Shown: in pieces, positions 57,013 to 64,000 of the stretch
Numbering within the stretch: position 1 is the stretch's first letter
Layout of the letters: every line of letters begins with the position of its first letter
DNA from: Pseudovirgaria hyperparasitica
Taxonomy: Eukaryota > Ascomycota > Dothideomycetes > Acrospermales > Acrospermaceae
Length of the DNA stretch: 64,000 bases
Reading direction: 5' to 3'
NCBI RefSeq assembly: GCF_010093815.1
Contig: NW_022985552.1
Span: forward strand, 1,163,943-1,227,942
Translations under genes and position numbers: made by a program
The notes under the pieces: generated by a model
Seen by the model: the letters and a program-made list of their open reading frames with translations, nothing else
The model's database searches: none
What the model was told of the DNA's origin: nothing

Positions 57013-58304
57013 TGGCAATCGTTCATGATCCTTCCTTTGTCTTTGGACCAAACTACATTCCGTTTGCGCACGACATGCCGCATATGCCTCCCTTATAATA
57101 CTTATAACAAGGCACCCGTTGTCTAATGGAGAACAAAGCCGAAAGGGTTGATAGGCATGTTTTAAAGGTGTATTTCGCGACCTTGAAAGATGTTGTTTGC
57201 ATCATTAACAAAGTATTCATTCTGCAAAATGAAAGTTGCTGTCATCCATAAAGAATACTCTTTATAATTCGTATATAACGTCAGAACCTGATATTCAGAC
57301 GAAGATTACGTGGCTTTTACAGTTTGTACTTGATCGAACGCGATTGTTAGCATTGTGACCCGTTGTGATGTTGACCCCTGTCGCCATGGTTGGCGATGCA
57401 AGAAAGCGCGATTACTCGACATGGAGATGAGAAAGGAACAGCTATGCAATCATAGATGCATAAGCTGATAGCCATGCTTTTGACTAGAATACAGAGCGAG
57501 CTGTTTACGATAAGGTCATCGGATGTTTCCACCCAGACGGGAAGTACAAATATAGACCCTCTGCGAAATCGGGGGTCTCTACGGTAACCAGGTAAAATAA
57601 GCGTGTTATACAAGCTGCCATCCCCCCTGGCCGGGAGATGCTTACCAGATCATTACCGGTATATTTTGCTAATCGTATGATCAAGCGTACATTTTCAATA
57701 TATATCAACCTAGACTTTGTTTTTAGTTCATAATTGATCCTCACCAGTTTGATAAAGGCTCAGTCTCGCCCAACTATTATCTGTACATTCCAAAACAAGC
57801 CAATACTTGTTTGAAGTAGGATGGCATCTCAAAGAACAGTAGCTTATCGCAAACGAAGATGGATGAAGCCAACATTGCTCTCTTTGGTTTACAAAGAAAT
57901 AATCCATGCTCAGCATGGTCAATGAATCCATGGAAGAGTGCACTAACTACATTACAACTCCCACCTCCAGCTAGTATCAAGACAAGCAAGACTCGTTCTA
58001 AAATATAAAGAAGTTGCCTATAAAACCCAGTAGCTTAAACATCGTAAGTAATCTAAACATCTTGTGTAGAAGACACTGCTGACTAGTCTACAGTAGACGT
58101 CGCTCCCATATTATCATCACAGTAGTTTCCCTTTGTCTATGCTTTCAAACCAAGACTCATAAAGCAGCAACATCCCACCAGCAACATCCCACCAGCAACA
58201 TCCCACCAGCAACAACGATCATCGCTCCTACACAGTTCCTGCACTGAAGCTCGCCAGTGAAAGATACATCATAGACTCCTGCCTGATCGCCGACACTTTG
58301 GAAG
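57013..58304. other. Intergenic, with a 14-bp tandem repeat near its right end
   Basis: About 1.3 kb. It includes the promoter of the coiled-coil gene and presumably the 5' end of the gene called from 58305, whose first exon was not found. The perfect tandem repeat at 58165-58214 is listed separately. Confidence 0.5.
58165..58214. repeat. Tandem repeat, 14-bp unit, three perfect copies plus a partial
   Basis: The unit cagcaacatcccac occurs at 58165-58178, 58179-58192 and 58193-58206 without mismatch, followed by the first eight bases of a fourth. Perfect identity implies recent slippage. The unit length is not a multiple of three, so copy changes would shift any frame passing through. Confidence 0.9.
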
Positions 58305-58807
58305 GTCGAGGATCCTGCGCCCAAATACTCGTTTCTCCAAGTCAACAGCCCAATCCTCCCGCGTGTCGAAGTCCTGACGTACAAGATTCTGGGTGCATTT
58401 GACTCGTACCTCCTTCGACCATTCGTGCCGCGTAAACTCCTGAATCTCACCAGCGCCAAGTGTTTCACGCGCGCGAAGATGTTCGGTAGGACGTTAGAAG
58501 ATATGAAGAGTACCGGCGTAATCCAGGTGTGGGAAGGCGTGAACAGCCACTGGGAGAGCCGTTGGGGACTGTTGAAAGAGAGAAAATGGGTGTATTTCAC
58601 AGGCGAGGCCAGCATGATGGGGAGGATGAGAATACAGTATGTGCTAGCGCGGACAGGATCATATGCGGATATTACTTGGTAATATCTCTTCAATAGGTAA
58701 CGGAGTGTGATGAGAAGGTGTCTGTACGATTGATCACTTTGGTTGTGGCGTCGAAGGAGCTTGACGAGGCATATATGGGGCTTTTGAAGAGGGATGACGG
58801 AGAATAG
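58305..58807 (+). CDS. Hypothetical protein, partial model (5' end and last junction unresolved)
   Basis: Not recognised. From a splice acceptor-like gaag at 58301-58304 an open frame runs to 58682 and encodes a compact, ordinary-looking protein (FLQVNSPILPRVEVLTYKIL, RPFVPRKLLNLTSAKCFTRA, STGVIQVWEGVNSHWESRWG). A second open stretch in another phase, 58697-58807, continues in the same style (CDEKVSVRLITLVVASKELD) and ends in a stop. A join from 58639-58643 (weak donor gtgcta) to the acceptor at 58691-58696 would connect them. No start codon is linked to the first part: upstream frames close within 20 bases, and the nearest region carries the 14-bp tandem repeat. It may be a damaged gene, or one whose first exon lies further upstream. 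Confidence 0.45.
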
Positions 58808-59240
58808 CGGGCCTCAATCAATGATTCTGTGCTGCATACTCACTCAACTCTACGTGCTGAGGCACATCGTCCTTGTTGAACTCCACTACCAGCGAGATCC
58901 TAGATTAACAACAGTCCCAAGATCTCCTCTCCTTACAGTCCTTACACTCTTATTCTTCATCGTCCGGCATCCATCCGCCACTCCACATACGCCTGCGTAC
59001 TATTCATCGACTTTCCTCTGTCCCGAGTTGAGGAGTCAGTCGCCGGCTTATTGGTATTCGAGTCGTCCAGTTAAATGGGTTTGAAATGGTACTACCTTAG
59101 GTATATAGAACCAAGAGTGTGTTAGGGCCTGAGCAAGTATGTACCGATACGCTTGCACTGTTGGACCCTATTATGGATCCGACCTCACGGAGCTGGATTC
59201 TGAATGAAGATGACATATTGGGTGGTTAGCAATTGGAGAC
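58808..59240. other. Intergenic, no gene seen
   Basis: About 430 bp up to the target-site duplication of the MITE. Only short frames, no domain. Confidence 0.6.
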
Positions 59241-59246
59241 GATGTG

Positions 59247-59638
59247 AGAGGGTTTCTTAAGCGTCAAGTGTATTTTAATGTACTATACAAAGATTTACCG
59301 AGTAACCAGGTAGCAAATAATTTATCTGAAGTGATGTCTTTTCTTCCAAAATACTACTTATTATACATAGTTTTGTCTACTTCTGACCTTATAGGCTTGG
59401 AAATGACACTCATACTCGTGCCTTTAGCTGATATAAACTAATTCTAACTGACCCTACCCCTATAGGCTTCAAAACATGACATATTACACGTTTTTTTACC
59501 ATTCTTATCCTCGTGGGCTGCGAGTGTACACGTGTTTCAAGTTTATTCCGTGTTACTTAGTAAAGTGGCTTAGACTACGTGGTATAATGATCTATCGGTA
59601 TGATACACATAATATATTGGACGCTTGAGAAACCCTCT
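59247..59638. mobile_element. 392-bp MITE with 19-bp terminal inverted repeats and 6-bp target duplication
   Basis: The left end agagggtttcttaagcgtc (59247-59265) and right end gacgcttgagaaaccctct (59620-59638) are inverted complements with one mismatch. They are flanked by gatgtg on both sides (59241-59246 and 59639-59644), a 6-bp direct repeat consistent with a target-site duplication. The interior is AT-rich, has no reading frame that could be a transposase, and contains an imperfect internal repeat around tataggctt (about 59390 and 59463). This is a non-autonomous DNA transposon. Superfamily is uncertain, since a 6-bp duplication is not diagnostic. The near-perfect ends suggest fairly recent insertion, and the element is not RIP-degraded. 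Confidence 0.85.
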
Positions 59639-59918
59639 GATGTGGTCGCCGGGATTCGAGCACGCTTGAAGGGGTGATTGTGATCATGTGTGTCAACGTT
59701 GCAGATATGACATACACATAGACTAACATACATTACCACTTGCCAGAGGTTTGGCAGGAGTGACGTCACATTAGCAAGAATCTACGCACGTCATGTGCGT
59801 CATCGCGTGATGTTGTGGACAAGCAAGCTTGCTATGGAACAAGCAACGACAGGGGTATCATTTGCTCCAAAACGCCAGAAACAACACAGCATGTCAACGA
59901 GTGTATGACCGTCCTCGT

Positions 59919-62900
59919 TCAGACAACAGCACCCTTCTGTAGCGCTTCGACACTCCGCATACAAACAGCTACATGCCACGGCACCATTCCAGCTCTTGTG
60001 CCTTTCATCCCTTTCAACTTCGCCAGAAGTCCCAGTCCACGATAGTGGATCAGAATCTCCCTCAAGAACATGTCCGCTGTAGCACGGTGTTGCGGTGAGC
60101 CTGCGAACATGAATCCACCTGGATTGGGCCTGTCAATGGGACTTGTCGCTGCTGGCGTTCCAGGCGTGCTCGCCATGCCCATACCGATAGCGACGCCCGC
60201 GCCAATCAAAGTATCCTGTTGTGCAAGTGGTGACGACGCCGGTGTCGGTGGACTGAGGTTACGATTAGGTGCACCAAGGAAAATGAGGTTAACAGCCATG
60301 ACACGTGGTCCCGAAGGTGGCTCATTATCTGAAGCAAAGGGTGGAGATGTCTGACCAGGATTCAGTCCACGTTTGATGAGTATACCGCTAGCCAAAGAGG
60401 GACGAAAGTCGACGACCGAATTTGAGTTATTTAAACGATGTGCTAGGACCATGCCCCAGGTCTCATCGGTCACATCGACCAGACGCGCGTCAGGGTCACT
60501 CATGAGCTCTTGGGCCATCTCCGAGGGAGTCGCGGCAGGGGTGAGGCTGTAGGGATCCGGAGATACTCCGGGTTGAGGAGTGTTCACGGTTGTCGCGTGG
60601 GTGTTTGGCTCAAAGATACTGGGAGGTTCCTGGAAGGCATGCGTTGGGTATATGGCAAGGGATGGTTTGGTAACAAAAGATAGCAGGGCTATAGATAGCT
60701 GTAAGTTAGTTGGTTGCATGACGAGGGAAGCCCAAACTACGACCATAGTTAATATTCATCGCAAGCACAGACCTAAGGTCAACTCACCATCACTTTCTTC
60801 GGCGGCCATTACACCGGCGCGAACCAGACATATGCGCCACGTGACTTTCCTCTTTGAGATAATGTCGAGAGTAGTCTGCCAAATTTCGCGAGAGATCTCG
60901 CTGAAAGACCGACTGTTGCCAACATGATAGGATGCGAAAGCCTGGTATTTGCCGAAGTTGTCCGTCCACGCTGATGTAACCCAAGCACCATCCATGCTCA
61001 CTGAATATCCTACATGCATATAAGAGTTCTCGCGTAAGGGATCGGCATGTGGCTCTATTGTGTTCTTGAATATACCGGTTCTAGGTAGCGTTTCCTCCAG
61101 ATGTATAGCCGGTCCTGAGAATATGTGGAGAGGTGAACGATCCCCGCTGAGGCCGGTAGGTGGGCAACGGTCGTATACCTCACGAGCAAGCTTTGCCATC
61201 ATACTCGATTCCAGTACAATCGGCGCGTGTTGAGGTGCAAGATACTGGATAGGCAAGGTCTGTAGGACGATATCGATACAATCTGGACCGGACCCGTATT
61301 GCTGGAACAGACCCCAGAATGCTGCAGATATATCCCAGAGAGCTTTGGACGATTCGAATGGATTGACTATATAGATCACAAACGTGTTAACTTGCTGTGC
61401 GATCTTATGTTCCTTGTGGTGCAGGTCGAGCGCTCCAAGTGTTTTGCCTAATTCGAGACAAGCTGTCCTATAAGCAGCCATGGCGGTCTCGTAAGTCGAA
61501 CTCTGCGATAGGTCGCACGATACTAGACCGTTCTGAATGTTGCCGGTCGTAAGCCCACGGAAGTGAGTGCCAAGCTTATAGCCCTCATAAGCCAAGCTAA
61601 TGTTGTCGAGAAATGAGCTTGCTGATTCCCAGATGCTGTCTTGGGAGGGCACGACGCAGAATCCCATGACGTTCTTGCTGTCGCTAACAGGTGCAAGGCC
61701 AAGTGGTTCCCAGAAGGCAAGTGACGGTGGTAGAAGGTCCCAAAGAGTCTCTGCTCGACGCAGCCGTATATACGGGGACGGGATGTGGAATGGCGCCACC
61801 TCAGGATTAGCAGAATTTACTGTTCGCCATGCGACCGGTCGATGTTGGGACTTGACCGATTGGGATTGCTCAGGGATCGGGTCGTGTAAAGATGCATATT
61901 GAGATAAATGGCAGTCAGCGGCAGTGGGAAACCAATTCTTCACAGTCCTGCGCAGAGTGCCTAGAAGTTCTACTATCGACGATGAATCCAATAGGGTATC
62001 GTTGTCAGTATTGTTTCTCGTTTCGAGAGAAGGTAACATTTCTGAAAAAATGAGGTTAGTTATATGAGCACTTCAAACACCTCTCCACACTGTTTTCACA
62101 TACGTAAGCAAGATGTGACCACCTGGTCTGAGAAGATTTGAGCTATTGAGATGACATCTCTCTTTGTGAGTGCTTCAGCATCCAAGTTCTGAGTCGATTT
62201 GTTGTCTGGATCTGACTTCAGCGATGGAGGATTCATTGTCCCTTGAGATGAGCTTGAGATATTTCCAGATGACGGTGTTGGTGTTGCGGAAGGTGTCGGA
62301 AATCCTGCCAGATTCCAATCCCACGGGCTTGGCTCGAATCTACCCAGCTCCGAGGGGTCAATCTGTTCAGGGTTTAATTACGTTCAACCCGCGACTTTGG
62401 GATGAATACTTACCGATACGACAACAGAATCCTCAAATGTATCTGTGTCTCCCAAGTGTGATACTTCTGAGGGAGAAAGAGCTGAGACAGGAGTTGATCG
62501 TTCATCAAATGCTCGCTTCCTCTTCGGTAATGGTACAGGAATAATCATGTCCCCGTCAAAATCTTCTAGGTTATCTTCATCATTTATTGATGCTTCATCA
62601 ATCGACGATGAACTGGTAGTGTCGCTCGTATCGACCGCAATATGAGCGAGCATCCCTAGCTGCACAGTCTGGAACGAGGTGGTAGTATGGCCATGGATGG
62701 GTGCTAAACTCTGAGATGGATTGAAAGCAGCGTGTTTCTTCGGGAACTGATCGTCTTCTAGAGCCGAGGATGCAAAATTGAAGCGACCGGACAAGTACTT
62801 ATCATCGGACAAATTCAGCTTGTCAGTGAAGTTGATCGGGTCAAATATACTCTCCTTACGAGGTACCTCGGCAGTTCCACGGGACGAGGGCGGATATTTG

Positions 62901-64000
62901 AGCTGCGAAGGGTGTCGTAGCACCTTACGAGCAGTGGTCACGCTCGGGGAGCGTTGGCGCCGGTTGTTCGGTCCAATACCAGTGCGTGGTAATGGGTCTG
63001 CTTGAGCATGTGTTACGTTGACTGGCTCGATTTTCAAGTACGCATGAGCCTCAGTATCCTCACTAGCGGGATCTGTGACAGTGAGCGCATGATCATCGTC
63101 CAAGTTTTCTAATTTTATCGGAGCCTGACTTGATCGAGAGATGGGGTCCGACTTAGGGTCAACCTCACGAATGTCGGGGACGTCCATCATCTCATCATCA
63201 TCTGGCTCGTCGAAGAAGCTGAAGTCGGCATCGGTAACATTATTTCCAGTAAACTCGTCTTCGTCCGTGTCTTCAAACAAGTCGTCGGCATCGTCGCCAA
63301 CCATAGCATGCTCATTCGCTTTTTCCGGACGTGCAAGCTCTCGGTCCGCATTAGGAGCGTCGATGACATCAGATATCACTGGGTCGCTCTGGCTGGGCAA
63401 TATGGGCGTTGCCAACGCGGTAGGATTTGTTTGGTCATTGCTTATAATGCCAGCAGAGTTGGGAGGGCCTTCCGTGGTGATTGAGACTCCTGTACTAGGG
63501 TTTAGTATACCGTCTGGTGGCGTGGGATAAACCCCTCCACCTGCATGCATATCCCCAAGCACCCCAGCACGTAGATAGAGGGGAGACGATGGTCCGGGTC
63601 CAAACGAGATGTCTATAAGGGGAGGTACTGAAAGCTTCCCGATTCCCCGCGGCTGTTGGAGAATTATCTTGTTTGAATTACGTTCTGCCGAGTCGGCAAG
63701 CCACTTTCGAGCAGTCTCCAGGCAATCTGACGATCCAATTGACGCTGCCAGAATCGATCCCAAACCCCCATCGCTCTGAAGTGCATCGCTATCAGCTTCC
63801 GAGACACAGGAATGGTGTGCATTGTTGCCATCATACACGAAACACAAAGCCCTAGGCCATAGTAGGTAACTGGTGATGTTGGTATGCGACTTTGAAGTCA
63901 CATCTTTCCGATTTTCTAGGCCAATCCGGGCCCAGCTAGTGCTGTCATCTAGAGCAGCTAGACGAATACCAATACTTTCAAGCCATGCTTCAACCATGTT
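59919..64000 (-). CDS. MED13: Mediator complex subunit 13 (MED13/SSN2), 3' part, continues past right edge
   Basis: Four exons are visible on the minus strand: from beyond 64000 to 62414, 62362-62104, 62041-60788 and 60736-59919, with introns of 51 bp (62413-62363), 62 bp (62103-62042) and 51 bp (60787-60737). All are GT...AG and frame-preserving. Med13 is part of the CDK8 kinase module that represses or tunes RNA polymerase II transcription. The visible part begins within the N-terminal domain (VEAWLESIGIRLAALDD, LLWPRALCFVYDG), passes a Ser/Pro/Asp-rich middle with an acidic DDADDLFEDTDEDEF stretch, and ends with the conserved C-terminal domain: MLPSLETRNN, LGLAPVSDSKNVMGFCVVP, FVIYIVNPFESS, VLAHRLNNSN and FLREILIHYRGLGLLAKL. 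The true start lies to the right of the window. Apparently intact as far as visible. Confidence 0.92.

Noticed and set aside
59650-59700. tRNA-like string (gggattcgagcacgc) beside the MITE
   Set aside because: The stem complements needed for a T-arm and acceptor stem are missing, so no tRNA can be folded.

Overview
The window looks like the nuclear genome of a filamentous ascomycete (Pezizomycotina, plausibly a Dothideomycete; the class is inference). Genes on both strands carry short spliceosomal introns, mostly 46-62 bp, with GT...AG ends and fungal CTAAC-type branch sites. They are separated by 0.2-4 kb of spacer. The left edge shows the composition expected of repeat-induced point mutation (RIP).

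Layout. Positions 1 to about 3205 are a RIP-degraded fossil of a Ty3/Gypsy LTR retroelement, directly abutting the 3' half of a heme-thiolate peroxidase gene. Positions 5.0-11.1 kb are ordinary: a secreted streptogramin-lyase-like beta-propeller, a head-to-head pair of RNA-metabolism genes (MAK5 helicase and TRM7 tRNA methyltransferase) and a short-chain dehydrogenase. Positions 11-22.4 kb are accessory in character and gene-poor. This stretch holds a divergent pair of a FTA2-type protein kinase-like gene and a PD-(D/E)XK nuclease-like gene around a promoter with a repeated GC-rich motif, a PTH11/rhodopsin-type seven-helix receptor in many small exons, and one poorly resolved small gene.

Positions 22.4-47.8 kb are mostly conserved genes: a membrane-anchored conserved protein, BYE1, a ZNF830-like nuclear protein, an 8-cysteine secreted protein, BCKDH E1-beta, MAM3, a 491-residue nuclear-looking protein, a cytochrome P450 followed by an Old Yellow Enzyme, the actin-patch protein YSC84/LSB3, a mitochondrial SDR and the EGO/Ragulator anchor LAMTOR1/MEH1. 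Positions 47.8-55.3 kb are nearly empty except for one small conserved Cys-rich gene. The right end holds a coiled-coil protein, a partly resolved gene next to a 14-bp tandem repeat, a 392-bp MITE with clear terminal inverted repeats and target-site duplication, and the 3' part of mediator subunit MED13, which runs off the edge.

How the genes relate. Several act in gene expression (MAK5, TRM7, BYE1, MED13, the ZNF830-like gene) or in nutrient and metal signalling at vacuole and endosome (MAM3, LAMTOR1, YSC84), but they are ordinary dispersed housekeeping genes and not a cluster. No biosynthetic backbone enzyme is present beside the P450/OYE pair. The most unusual unit is the kinase/nuclease divergent pair at 12.7-15.7 kb, which recalls the kinase and nuclease halves of the Podospora Spok meiotic drivers split over two genes. 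Exon borders were read by eye from splice signals and reading-frame continuity; no alignment or search was run.
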